A program made the position numbers and the translations under genes. From Enorma phocaeensis (GTDB lineage: Bacteria > Actinomycetota > Coriobacteriia > Coriobacteriales > Coriobacteriaceae): a stretch of 64,000 nt of DNA. The stretch lies in contig NZ_LT891968.1 in assembly GCF_900186505.1 (NCBI RefSeq), positions 250,436 through 314,435 on the forward strand. The letters run 5' to 3'. Positions 55,524 to 63,952 of the stretch are shown here, piece after piece (the stretch's first letter is position 1; each line of letters starts with the position of its first letter). Under the pieces are notes generated by a model that worked only from the letters and a program-made list of their open reading frames with translations, had not been told where the DNA came from and searched no databases.

Positions 55524-56186
55524 ATGCTCGAAACCGTTCAAATCAAGCCCTCGCTCACTTCGGCGGATCAGCTCGAACTTGGTTCCGCCATCGCCCGCAT
55601 ATCGCGCGCAGATGCTATCCATCTCAATATCACCGACGGACACTTCTGCCCGAACCTCGCCTTCGGGCCCGCCTTGATACGCGCTGTGAAGCGGCGCTCG
55701 CCACTTCCCGTCGAAGTGCATGTAATGGCGACCAACCCTGAAACCATCGTCCAATGGGCTCTTGACGCCGGCGCCGATGCCGTCATCTTTCCCATCGAAT
55801 CGTGCACGAGCCCGCTTAGGCTTGCAAACCATATCAAGAGCACGGGAGCGCGGGCGGGAATTGCGCTGTCACCTGGCACATCGCCATCTACCATCGAGTA
55901 TTGCATCGGACACTTCGATATGGTGCTGATCATGGGGGTGGAACCGGGCTTTGGCGGACAGGCCCTGATGGATACCACCTACGGAAAGGTATCCCGAATA
56001 TACGAGTTGGCGCGCAACACCAATCCGCAACTCGACATCGCGGTCGATGGCGGCGTCAATAGGGGAAACATTGCACGTCTCGCCGCTTGTGGTGCCCGAT
56101 CATTCTGCGCCGGCTCTTCGGTCTTTGGAACTGAGAGCCCCAACGGGGCGATTGACCGTCTCCGCGCCCTCGCCATGGGACGTTGA
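55524..56186 (+). CDS. Ribulose-phosphate 3-epimerase-like protein
   Basis: The 220-residue TIM barrel fits the Rpe/AlsE family: KPSLTSADQLELG, ADAIHLNITDGHFCPNLAFGP, EVHVMATNPE, ALSPGTSPSTIE, MVLIMGVEPGFGGQ and AVDGGVN. The usual metal Asp-x-Asp-His pattern is changed: ITDGHF keeps Asp and His where Rpe has MDGHF. Epimerisation of a ketose phosphate from the pathway is likely. It is downstream of a strong terminator with a weak GGGGGTCTC site, so it may be less expressed. Confidence 0.85.
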   Translation: MLETVQIKPSLTSADQLELGSAIARISRADAIHLNITDGHFCPNLAFGPALIRAVKRRSPLPVEVHVMATNPETIVQWALDAGADAVIFPIESCTSPLRLANHIKSTGARAGIALSPGTSPSTIEYCIGHFDMVLIMGVEPGFGGQALMDTTYGKVSRIYELARNTNPQLDIAVDGGVNRGNIARLAACGARSFCAGSSVFGTESPNGAIDRLRALAMGR

Positions 56187-56211
56187 TCGACAGAAATCCT
56201 ATTCATTCCGG

Positions 56212-56330
56212 GTTACGGTGGTCGGTTCTCTCATCGGGGGGTAGACCCCTCTCGTCCCCCTGAGAACACGCAGGTAGGGACGACTCTCATTATCGGTCTA
56301 CTCGAGTATTCCACCATCGACCACCGTAAC
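56212..56330. repeat. 119-bp inverted-repeat element
   Basis: GTTACGGTGGTCG (56212-56224) and CGACCACCGTAAC (56318-56330) are exact 13-bp complements enclosing a 93-bp core with a GGGG-TAGA-CCCC hairpin. It begins 25 bp after the epimerase stop. The rest of the gap to 56638 shows no gene that I can support. Confidence 0.6.
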
Positions 56331-56638
56331 TCGATGCGAGCAATTCAGCACTTCGTCGGAGCGGCTTAATTTGTGCATAGAACATGGATATCGGCCTCCA
56401 ACCATGCATACGGCCCGGCGAAGCGCCGCAACCGGGCGAGCAATCCTTTGCGTTCGGAGCGGAATCGCAGCCTAAGGAGCTTGAATGCCGAAGCTGGCGA
56501 CAGACATCGAGCCGCAGCGAACGGGCAACGGGTTATGCTGGCTGGCATCGAACAGGTTGCCTACAGGCGGAAATCCCATCTGAGGACTGCGAGCGTACAA
56601 TACACTTAAGAACGATTAACGAACGAGGGGCGCAGCAA

Positions 56639-57880
56639 ATGGACATCCATGCAACTAGGACCGACCAAGAGCCCGGGAGCGCAACGCGGCACATCCAGGC
56701 GCTCGGACATGCAGCCGAACCCTATGTCATCGAGCAGCGGCGATACTTCCACCAGCATCCCGAACTCAGTCTCCAAGAAGTCGAAACCACCGCAGCCATC
56801 GCCCGCGAGCTCGAAGCGATGGGGATCCCCTTCGAACAGCCGCTCGAAACCGGCTTGGTCGCGACGCTGCGCGGCACCGCGCCCGATGCCTACCTGCCCA
56901 ACGGCGAGGCGCGCAGGCGCCTGCTCATCCGCGCCGACATCGACGCCCTTGCGGTTACCGAACGCACCAACGAGCCATTCGCCAGCGTGAACGATGGCGT
57001 CATGCACGCCTGCGGGCACGATTGCCACATCGCCATGCAGCTCGGCGCACTTAAAATCCTTTCGCAAATGACAGACGACCTCCATGGCGAGGTGCGCGCC
57101 GTGTTCCAGCCGTCGGAGGAGAACGGCGGCGGATCCAAGCTCATGATCGGTGCGGGCGTCTGCGACGGCGTGGACGGCGCCTACGCGGCACACATCTGGA
57201 GCGAGGTCGAGGCTGGCACCATATCCTGCGAACCAGGGCCCCGCATGGCCAACACCGATTGGTTCCGCATCGACATTAATGGCACCTCATGCCATGGCGC
57301 CATGCCGCAACGGGGCGCGGATGCCATCATCGCGGCGGCCGAGATCGTGAACAACCTCCAGACCATCGTGAGCCGCGACCTCAGCCCCTACGAGCCCGCC
57401 GTCGTAACCGTAGGCGAGCTCCATGGCGGCACGGCGCGCAACGTTATCGCGGGCACAGCATACCTAACGGGCACGGTGCGCACGTACAGCGACTCCGCCC
57501 ACGAGGCGATGCCCCGGCTCATCGAGCGCATCGCTGTGCACACCGCCTCCGCACTGGGCGCCGAGGCCGAGCTCACCGAGTACACGGTCGCCCACGGCGC
57601 CGTGGTGAACGACGAGCAGGCGGCCAGACGTTGCCGGAACGCGATCGAAAAGGTTCTTGGCGAAGAGGCAATAGGGCACTACCGCGGCACGCTTTCCGGC
57701 GAGGATTATTCCGAGTACCTGCGCATCGTGCCGGGCGTGCTCGCCTTCGTGGGTACGCGTAATCCGACGATTGGCGCCACCTTCGCGCAGCACTCGTGCT
57801 ATTACAAGGTCGATGAGTCGGTGCTTGCCAAGGGCTCTATGCTGGCGGCGCAATACGCCGTCGATTTTCTTGCGGAATGA
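56639..57880 (+). CDS. M20D amidohydrolase (hippurate/N-acyl amino acid hydrolase-like)
   Basis: The 413-residue zinc hydrolase has IRADIDALAV, HACGHDCHIAM (metal Cys/His), FQPSEENGGG (Glu pair), THGAMPQ-like SCHGAMPQ and the C-terminal AQHSCYYKVDE. It begins with RRYFHQHPELSLQE, a hallmark of the M20D group that includes hippurate and indole-acetyl amino acid hydrolases. It cleaves an amide to release an amino acid. The start at 56639 follows GAGGGGCGCAGCAA; the frame open from 56384 is not used. A gut bacterium could use it on conjugated acids, but the substrate is not known. Confidence 0.9.
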   Translation: MDIHATRTDQEPGSATRHIQALGHAAEPYVIEQRRYFHQHPELSLQEVETTAAIARELEAMGIPFEQPLETGLVATLRGTAPDAYLPNGEARRRLLIRADIDALAVTERTNEPFASVNDGVMHACGHDCHIAMQLGALKILSQMTDDLHGEVRAVFQPSEENGGGSKLMIGAGVCDGVDGAYAAHIWSEVEAGTISCEPGPRMANTDWFRIDINGTSCHGAMPQRGADAIIAAAEIVNNLQTIVSRDLSPYEPAVVTVGELHGGTARNVIAGTAYLTGTVRTYSDSAHEAMPRLIERIAVHTASALGAEAELTEYTVAHGAVVNDEQAARRCRNAIEKVLGEEAIGHYRGTLSGEDYSEYLRIVPGVLAFVGTRNPTIGATFAQHSCYYKVDESVLAKGSMLAAQYAVDFLAE

Positions 57881-58039
57881 CGCGGCGGGCGAGGTTTCGG
57901 CCAATTCGTACCGGACTAGACTTCCACCAATTCATAGGCCTGCGACCCAAAGCCGATCGCCTCGGCGTGCTCGAGCGTATGCGCACCGTTGCGCCGCCCC
58001 GCCGGAAAACTGGTAGACAGGACGCAACAATAGCTTTAT

Positions 58040-59215
58040 CTACAGGCTCTCGCGCAACACCTGGACGACCTCGTCGCGCGTGAGCGCATGGTAGCCGCCC
58101 TGCATGATGAGCGTGCTGTCGGCCACGTCCTCAACCATGTCCTCGGTCATACCGAGCTCGCCCGCGCTCATCACGCAGCCGATCTCGCGCATCCAGGCCT
58201 CCATGGCATCGAGGCCTGCGACCGCCAGCTCCTCCTCGGTCTTACCAGCCGGGTCCACACCCCACACGGCGGTCGCAAAGCGCGCGAACTTGGGCAGACC
58301 GTACGTCATGATGAAGCGGTAATACGGCAGCGCCACGGCGGAGAGCGTCATACCGTGCGTGGCGTCGGTGTGCGCACCGATTGCCTGACCGAGCATGTGG
58401 ACCTCCCAGTCCGTGCTCTTGCCCATGGCGACGAGCGTGTTGAGCGCCCACGTGGCGCACCACATGATGTTGGAGCGCGCCTCGTAATCCTCGGGATTCT
58501 TAACCGCTGCGCGGCTCGCCACGATGAGGTTGCGCATGAGGCCCTCGGCAAGGTAATCGCTCGTGTTGTCGTCCTCACCAGAAAAGTACTGCTCGGTGAT
58601 GTGGTTCATGATATCGAAGATGCCGGCTACCATCTGGTATTTCGGCAGCGTGAAAGTGAACGTGGGATTGAGCACGGCAAAGCGCGGGTACGCCTCGGTA
58701 CTTGCGAACACGTGGCCAACCTTCATGTGCGTCTCGTGATTGGTGATGACCGAGCCGCCGTTCATCTCGGAGCCGGTTCCCACCATGGTGAGCACGGCGC
58801 CCACGGGCACGATCGGGCAAGCGGGCTCCTCGAAATCGACCCAGTAGGTCTGCCACGAATCGCGGTCGGCAGGAAGGTTGACGCTCACAGCTACGCCCTT
58901 GGCGTAGTCGATACACGAGCCGCCACCCACGGCGAGGATGAGGTCCACGTCGTTCTCGCGCGCGATGGCAATGCCCTCGTTGAGCTTCTCGACCGTGGGA
59001 TTGGGCATGACGCCCGCGTCCTCCACCACGGTCTTGCCAGCTGCTTCGAGCGCGGCGATGACCTGCTCGTAGATACCGTTCTTCTTGATGGACCCGCCGC
59101 CGTAGACGAGCTGCACCACGGGACCGTACGCTTTGAGCTCCTCGGTAAGGGCATCCATGGCCTTATCGCCAAAGATGAGCTTCGTGGGGTTGTGGTAGGT
59201 GAAATTGCCGAGCAT
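58040..59215 (-). CDS. Iron-containing alcohol dehydrogenase, butanol dehydrogenase-like
   Basis: This 391-residue group III enzyme resembles YqhD/BdhA: NPTKLIFGDKAMDALTEEL, the NADPH site GGGSIKKNGIYEQV, AVGGGSCIDYAKG, and metal ligands in HMLGQAIGAHTDATHG. It reduces aldehydes to alcohols. The start at 59215 follows CGAGAGGAAGATC; the longer frame from 59320 is rejected. It is divergent from the TetR gene, with palindromic operators between, and so is probably the regulator's target. Confidence 0.93.
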   Translation of the reverse strand: MLGNFTYHNPTKLIFGDKAMDALTEELKAYGPVVQLVYGGGSIKKNGIYEQVIAALEAAGKTVVEDAGVMPNPTVEKLNEGIAIARENDVDLILAVGGGSCIDYAKGVAVSVNLPADRDSWQTYWVDFEEPACPIVPVGAVLTMVGTGSEMNGGSVITNHETHMKVGHVFASTEAYPRFAVLNPTFTFTLPKYQMVAGIFDIMNHITEQYFSGEDDNTSDYLAEGLMRNLIVASRAAVKNPEDYEARSNIMWCATWALNTLVAMGKSTDWEVHMLGQAIGAHTDATHGMTLSAVALPYYRFIMTYGLPKFARFATAVWGVDPAGKTEEELAVAGLDAMEAWMREIGCVMSAGELGMTEDMVEDVADSTLIMQGGYHALTRDEVVQVLRESL

Positions 59216-59385
59216 GATCTTCCTCTCGTTGCTATCGGGCGCGCGACGAGGCGGGATTTGCGTCCGCGGGGCGGATGCCTCGCCGCGCTGGGACTGCAGC
59301 CGACGACCATGCGGAAGCAAGCGAGGTCGGGATGCCTAGTTCCCGCATACTACGGTTCGTCGTGCTGCTCAGTAATAAAATACGT

Positions 59386-59447
59386 AACGTCACGTTAATT
59401 ATAAATAGATTTGTTAACATTACTTCATTTAATTTACGGTTAACAAA
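59386..59447. promoter_or_regulatory. TetR-type operators between alcohol dehydrogenase and regulator genes
   Basis: There are two symmetric sites in the divergent gap. TAACGT-C-ACGTTA (59386-59398) is a perfect palindrome. TTTGTTAAC (59410-59418) and GTTAACAAA (59439-59447) form an inverted repeat with a 20-bp spacer. A consensus -10 TATAAT (59451-59456) follows immediately and should serve the TetR gene. The region is much more AT-rich than its surroundings. Confidence 0.6.
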
Positions 59448-59515
59448 CGATATAATGACGTGCAAGCAGATCCCAGCATGCCCGCTGGGCATAGGAGAAC
59501 CATAGAGAAGGATCC

Positions 59516-60151
59516 ATGGCCGACTTCATTCGCGCGCGCAGCGACGAGCAAAAGGAACAGCGCCTTGCCGAGATCAAACGGGCGACGAGCGAGCTCTTCG
59601 AAGGTCACCCCTACCACGAGATAACGCTCACCACCATCGCAGATCGGCTCGGCTGGTCGCGCGCGAACCTGTACAAGTACACCAGCACCAAAGAGGAGAT
59701 CTTCCTTCTGCTTGCCCAAGACCAGATGGACTCGTACTTCGATGCGCTCATGGCGGCGTTTCCCCAGGGTTGCGGCCTGGATGCGCCCGTCATCGCGGAG
59801 GTGTGGGCCGGAATCGCCAACGCACACCATCTGTATTTCCGCATTGGCGATATCCTTCTGACCATCGTCGAGACCAACGTCACGATCGATCGGCTCATCG
59901 CGTTCAAGGGCGACTACTACAAGCGCCACGATGCGCTTGCCGTGCGGCTGGCAGACCTCCTACACGAGGACGAAACGCGAAGCGCGTGGACGATCGAAGC
60001 CGTCTACACCCACGCAGTCGGCCTGGTATCGAGCTGCGCTAACAACCCGTTGGTTACCCAAGCGCTCGAAGCGCTGGGTATCGAGCGTCGAAACGTCGAT
60101 TTCCGCAGCGAGATGCGCGACTTCATCCTCATGTGCCTCGAGCGGCGATAG
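59516..60151 (+). CDS. TetR-family transcriptional regulator
   Basis: The 211-residue repressor has an N-terminal helix-turn-helix (LTTIADRLGWSRANLYKYTSTKEEIF, about residues 38-63) and an all-helical ligand domain. It begins near the operators and is divergent from the alcohol dehydrogenase, so autoregulation and control of that gene are likely. The inducer is probably an aldehyde or alcohol. The start follows AGAGAAGGATCC. Confidence 0.92.
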   Translation: MADFIRARSDEQKEQRLAEIKRATSELFEGHPYHEITLTTIADRLGWSRANLYKYTSTKEEIFLLLAQDQMDSYFDALMAAFPQGCGLDAPVIAEVWAGIANAHHLYFRIGDILLTIVETNVTIDRLIAFKGDYYKRHDALAVRLADLLHEDETRSAWTIEAVYTHAVGLVSSCANNPLVTQALEALGIERRNVDFRSEMRDFILMCLERR

Positions 60152-60232
60152 CACGCCGGCGTCTCGCATGTGAGCGCCACAGGTTCGCGCTACACTGGAA
60201 AAGTTGATATACCTGCGACGAGCGGAGGATCC

Positions 60233-60976
60233 ATGTTCTGCACCAACTGCGGGGCGCCGCTCACTCCAAACGCCCGTTTCTGCGTCACCTGCGGCGCACC
60301 GATTGCTCCTGCACCCGGCGGCATGGGCTCCCCCGCCCGCAGCGGAGGCAGCCCGGCGTATAGCAACGCCGCCGGCGCGGCATCCAGCAGCGCCTGGCAG
60401 GCGCCCGCTCCCGTGCCGCAAGCACCGGCAACGCCCGCTCCCGCCCCTCAAATCCAAACCCCCGCAGCGACGAGCCCGGCACCCGCCGCCCATGGCAGCG
60501 CAGCCATACTTCCCAGCTATCTGCAGACGGTCGCGTCGCGAATCGGCCAGGCTCCCCAGTTCATCCCCGAAGCCGGGGCATACCTCCTCGTTGCCGATCA
60601 GCGCGGAGCCTTGGCGGTGCAGATGCACAGCTACTTCTTCTTCGCCGCCAACGACCTCGCGGGCTACGCCCAGATGCAGGTCTATGCCGAAGCGTGCATG
60701 GCTTGGGCACGCAAGAACTACGAGGGGCTCCCTCGCGGCATGCAGAGCGGCCTTGCCGTTTACCCTGTCATGTTGCAGCATCCATTGCAGCCGGACGCAC
60801 TCGCCTATGTGAAGCAGATCCCGGACAAGCATTGGGCCGCCTTTGAGCTGCCCGTGCTCTTCGACCCCATGACCGGTCAGCTCGAGCATCTCGACAAGAC
60901 GCCCGTATGGGGCTTCGCCATGTGGCGCGGCATCAAGGCGTCCGCGCGGATGGTTCTTACCGGGTCACAGGGATAG
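60233..60976 (+). CDS. Zinc-ribbon protein with Pro/Ala-rich linker
   Basis: The 247-residue protein starts MFCTNCGAPLTPNARFCVTCG, a double CxxC zinc ribbon like that of the gene at 11069-12460. A Pro/Ala/Ser linker (to about residue 90) leads to a C-terminal domain of about 150 residues (ILPSYLQTVASRIG, GAYLLVADQRG, YFFFAANDLAGYAQMQVY) that I do not recognise. No membrane helix is seen, unlike the other zinc-ribbon protein. The start follows AGCGGAGGATCC. The next gene begins 8 bp later, so the two are probably cotranscribed. Confidence 0.8.
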   Translation: MFCTNCGAPLTPNARFCVTCGAPIAPAPGGMGSPARSGGSPAYSNAAGAASSSAWQAPAPVPQAPATPAPAPQIQTPAATSPAPAAHGSAAILPSYLQTVASRIGQAPQFIPEAGAYLLVADQRGALAVQMHSYFFFAANDLAGYAQMQVYAEACMAWARKNYEGLPRGMQSGLAVYPVMLQHPLQPDALAYVKQIPDKHWAAFELPVLFDPMTGQLEHLDKTPVWGFAMWRGIKASARMVLTGSQG

Positions 60977-60984
60977 GAGAGGCC

Positions 60985-61281
60985 ATGGCGAGCAGAAAGC
61001 CCTCGGCGCGGGCACGCAAGATCGCCGCGTTCAAGGAAGAGCGCGCATCGAGCATGGACGATATCTTCGGTCGCGAAGAGCAGCGGCGGCGCGAGCGCGC
61101 CGCACAGCACGAGGCAGCCCTGCGCGAGAAGGCCTGCCTCTCCAAGAACCGCTACGCCACACGCGGCGAGGCAGAGGCCGCGATCCTCTCCTGCGCCGAG
61201 AACGGGCGCCGCGGCCTGCATTGCTACCGCTGCGACTACTGCGGCGGCTGGCACCTGACATCTAAAGCCCAACGCGACTAA
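60985..61281 (+). CDS. Small basic protein with C-terminal zinc knuckle
   Basis: The 98-residue protein is Arg/Glu/Ala-rich with a likely helix (residues 25-55) and ends CYRCDYCGGWHLTS, a CxxC-based zinc motif common in small phage and actinobacterial proteins of unknown function. It is 8 bp after the zinc-ribbon gene and translationally close (SD ATAGGAGAGGCC). The function is unknown; nucleic-acid contact is plausible. Confidence 0.75.
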   Translation: MASRKPSARARKIAAFKEERASSMDDIFGREEQRRRERAAQHEAALREKACLSKNRYATRGEAEAAILSCAENGRRGLHCYRCDYCGGWHLTSKAQRD

Positions 61282-61427
61282 GCGCTTCGACCCAACACGC
61301 CGCGACCGCACCCTAAACCCTCGGCAGCGCCATCCCGACCGTACGCCGCCCGAGGTGCTCGACGCCCCGCCCTCACACCGCGCCGTTGCTATACTTGAGG
61401 AACTTGCACCCGGGGATAGGAGCCTCA

Positions 61428-62234
61428 ATGTCGTTTACCGTCTACAACTTCACCAATAATGACGATGTGAAGATCCTCCACCAGATGGGCCAATTCCAGG
61501 TCCTCCAGTGGGATCGCGACCTCTCCTTGGCGCCTTGGACCGCCCAGCAGGCATGGTTCGCCTCGCAAATGGACGTGCGGCGCCGTCAGCTCATCGCCAA
61601 TCTCGACGGGCGCACCGGCGTGACGCTGCAGGCGGGCGCCATGCAGTGGACCGCCGGCCAAATCCAAGCCACGACCGGCGTGAAGGGCGCGGGCGACCTC
61701 CTGGGCAAGATGGTCCGCGGCGCGGTGAGCCAAGATTCCATGATCAAGCCCGAGTACACGGGCGTGGGCATGCTCGTCTGCGAACCCACCTGGCAGCACC
61801 TCTTGCTCGTGGACGTGGCTCAATGGGGAGGCTCGATCGTGCTCAACGACGGCTTGTTCCTCGCCTGCGACAGCACGCTGCAGCACGCCCTCGAGCGCCG
61901 TTCCAACCTCAGCTCGGCGGTTGCAGGCAACGAGGGCCTGTTCAACCTGCGCCTTAACGGCCAGGGCACGCTGGTGCTCGAATCGCCCTGTCCCCAGACC
62001 GAAGTCCTCTACATCGACCTGCAAAACGACGAGGTCAAGATCGACGGCAACTACGCGCTTGCATGGACGGCAGGGCTCCAGTTCTCGGTCGAGCGCTCCG
62101 GCAAGTCGCTCATCGGCTCCGCCATGGGCGGTGAGGGCTTGGTGAACGTCTACCGCGGCACCGGCCGCATCATGATGGCGCCGATGCAGGCAGCAACCAG
62201 CTACAACACGCTGGCAAGCCAGCCCACGAGCTAA
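61428..62234 (+). CDS. AIM24-family protein
   Basis: The 268-residue beta-rich protein fits the AIM24/TerD-related fold found beside stress genes: GVTLQAGAMQWTAGQIQ, GMLVCEPTWQHLLLV, LNDGLFLACDSTL, LRLNGQGTLVLESPCP and IIMMAPM. No catalytic motif is known in the family. The start follows GGGGATAGGAGCCTCA. It is the last of three plus-strand genes and ends at a clear terminator. Confidence 0.82.
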   Translation: MSFTVYNFTNNDDVKILHQMGQFQVLQWDRDLSLAPWTAQQAWFASQMDVRRRQLIANLDGRTGVTLQAGAMQWTAGQIQATTGVKGAGDLLGKMVRGAVSQDSMIKPEYTGVGMLVCEPTWQHLLLVDVAQWGGSIVLNDGLFLACDSTLQHALERRSNLSSAVAGNEGLFNLRLNGQGTLVLESPCPQTEVLYIDLQNDEVKIDGNYALAWTAGLQFSVERSGKSLIGSAMGGEGLVNVYRGTGRIMMAPMQAATSYNTLASQPTS

Positions 62235-62272
62235 ACGCGGAAACGCACGGCTTCGCGATCTGAAACAAGGGA

Positions 62273-62312
62273 CGCTACGGCAACCGATCGGTACCGTAGC
62301 GCCCCTTTTCCT
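62273..62312 (+). terminator. Terminator after the AIM24-like gene
   Basis: CGCTACGG (62273-62280) pairs with CCGTAGCG (62294-62301), followed by CCCCTTTTCC. It serves the plus-strand genes and lies close to the stop of the convergent lipase. Confidence 0.75.
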
Positions 62313-62328
62313 TCTGGCATGAGCGAGG

Positions 62329-63801
62329 CTACTGCGTCTGGCGCAAGTCCCCGCCATCGATCGTTTGCATCCATGCGATATAGACGCCCGGGTAGTGACC
62401 GTACAGGATCTGCATGAGGTCAACGCCCGAGGTGAGGTCGTGTACGAGCGTTGCGAACGTCCCTACCGATACAAGGTCATCCTCGGTGGGCACCTCGCGG
62501 CTCAGGTCATCGATCAGGCGGTCGACGTTCTCGCGGTCCTCGGGCACGTAGGGACACGGCGCCCCTACGTTCTCCTCGAACGCAACCGCCATCTCCTCGT
62601 ACATCTCATCGAATCCATCGTCACCATAGCCCGGCAGCCACAAATCATTGCCATAGCGAGAATATCCCCAAGACGCGAGCGGCATGCGCGGCACCATGTC
62701 GCTGGGGTTCATGATGTTGAAGATGTTGTCGTAGATGGGATCGGTGACGTTGGTGAACTCGGTGACCTCGGGGGTAGCAAAGGTATAGCAATAGATGCTG
62801 CCAAGCGGCGCGAGCGGGCGGAGACCCTCGGTCATGTCGTCGGCGTAGGATGCCGCAAGGTTTGCCGTCGCCGCACCGCGCGAGTGGCCACAAAACAGCA
62901 GGGCGACGTCATCCGTACCGCGATCCTGGGCGTCTTCGGTGATGCGGTCGGCGAGCTGCTCGACGATCTCGTTCGCAGCTTCCATGAACCCCTGGTGGTC
63001 GATGGCGTCCATCTGGTAATCGGCAGCGTCACCCATGTTGAAGTCACTCAACCATTCCGCCCCGTAGCTGCCGCGAACCGAGACCACATAGAGCGTTTTC
63101 TCGCTGCCATCCGGCCCCGCGATGCGCTTGCTCGCGATGGAGTAGGCCACCACGTCATCCGTTCCTGTGATAAAGTCGACGACCTCGTCGAAGATCTCGC
63201 TGCGATACTGGTAGGACGCCGTCGATATATCGTCGAATCCCAGCTGGGCAAAGGCGTTCTCCAGGTAGGCGGGCGCATCGGATCCGGCTTGGTAGTAGGA
63301 AGACTCCGCGTTCGCCACGGCAGAAAGCACCGAGCAGGTGGTCGCCAAATCGTGGTTATAGACCGTGGGGTCTTGGAAGAACCAGGCGTCATCCCAGCTG
63401 ATCTCGGTCGAGACATGCTGTCCCTCGGTCGCAGCCAAGCTGGTAAAGTCCACGTGCGCGGTGAAAGCGCCCGCTCGCCCGGTGGAACCCTCGAGCTCGT
63501 GCGGAGTGCTCGGTGCGCTCATCGCGATGGTGCCGGCACGCTCTTCCTCGATCCTGCGATGCACCGCGATCGCGAGGATGGCACCGCCCGCAACGACCGC
63601 GACCAGGACTGCGAGGAGAGCGATCTTGAGCTTACGGCGACCTTTGTGCGGGCGCCGCGGATCGCCTCCGCCCGCATCATGGCGAGCCTCGGCGTTTGCA
63701 GCACCGACCTTGGAACCCGCTATATCGAAATTCGCCTCGCCTGCCGGCGAATCCATCGCATCGTCTTCGACGGGCAGGTTCCCATCTCTGGTCATCGTCA
63801 T
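62329..63801 (-). CDS. Membrane-anchored class 3 lipase-like alpha/beta hydrolase
   Basis: The 490-residue protein has a cytoplasmic N-terminus rich in Asp and Arg, one membrane helix at about residues 57-80 (LKIALLAVLVAVVAGGAILAIAV) and an external hydrolase. The nucleophile elbow is CGHSRGAATAN (GxSxG), with Lipase_3-type neighbourhood VVSVRGSYGAEWLSD and a likely catalytic Asp in MNPSDMVPRMP. The start at 63801 follows TTGGAGAGTGGA; the longer frame from 63984 is not supported. It could cleave extracellular esters, but the catalytic His was not identified by eye. Confidence 0.82.
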   Translation of the reverse strand: MTMTRDGNLPVEDDAMDSPAGEANFDIAGSKVGAANAEARHDAGGGDPRRPHKGRRKLKIALLAVLVAVVAGGAILAIAVHRRIEEERAGTIAMSAPSTPHELEGSTGRAGAFTAHVDFTSLAATEGQHVSTEISWDDAWFFQDPTVYNHDLATTCSVLSAVANAESSYYQAGSDAPAYLENAFAQLGFDDISTASYQYRSEIFDEVVDFITGTDDVVAYSIASKRIAGPDGSEKTLYVVSVRGSYGAEWLSDFNMGDAADYQMDAIDHQGFMEAANEIVEQLADRITEDAQDRGTDDVALLFCGHSRGAATANLAASYADDMTEGLRPLAPLGSIYCYTFATPEVTEFTNVTDPIYDNIFNIMNPSDMVPRMPLASWGYSRYGNDLWLPGYGDDGFDEMYEEMAVAFEENVGAPCPYVPEDRENVDRLIDDLSREVPTEDDLVSVGTFATLVHDLTSGVDLMQILYGHYPGVYIAWMQTIDGGDLRQTQ

Positions 63802-63952
63802 TCCACTCTCCAACGTCATCCCAAGGGGTGGCACAAAGCGCTCGATGATTTCCCCTACCAGAATACTGGATGGAGCCGAACGACGCACGTGACGCATCTT
63901 GCGCATTCGGCTCGGTTGCTGCCAGCGCCCGGGGCCGCGATGGCGGGCCGCG

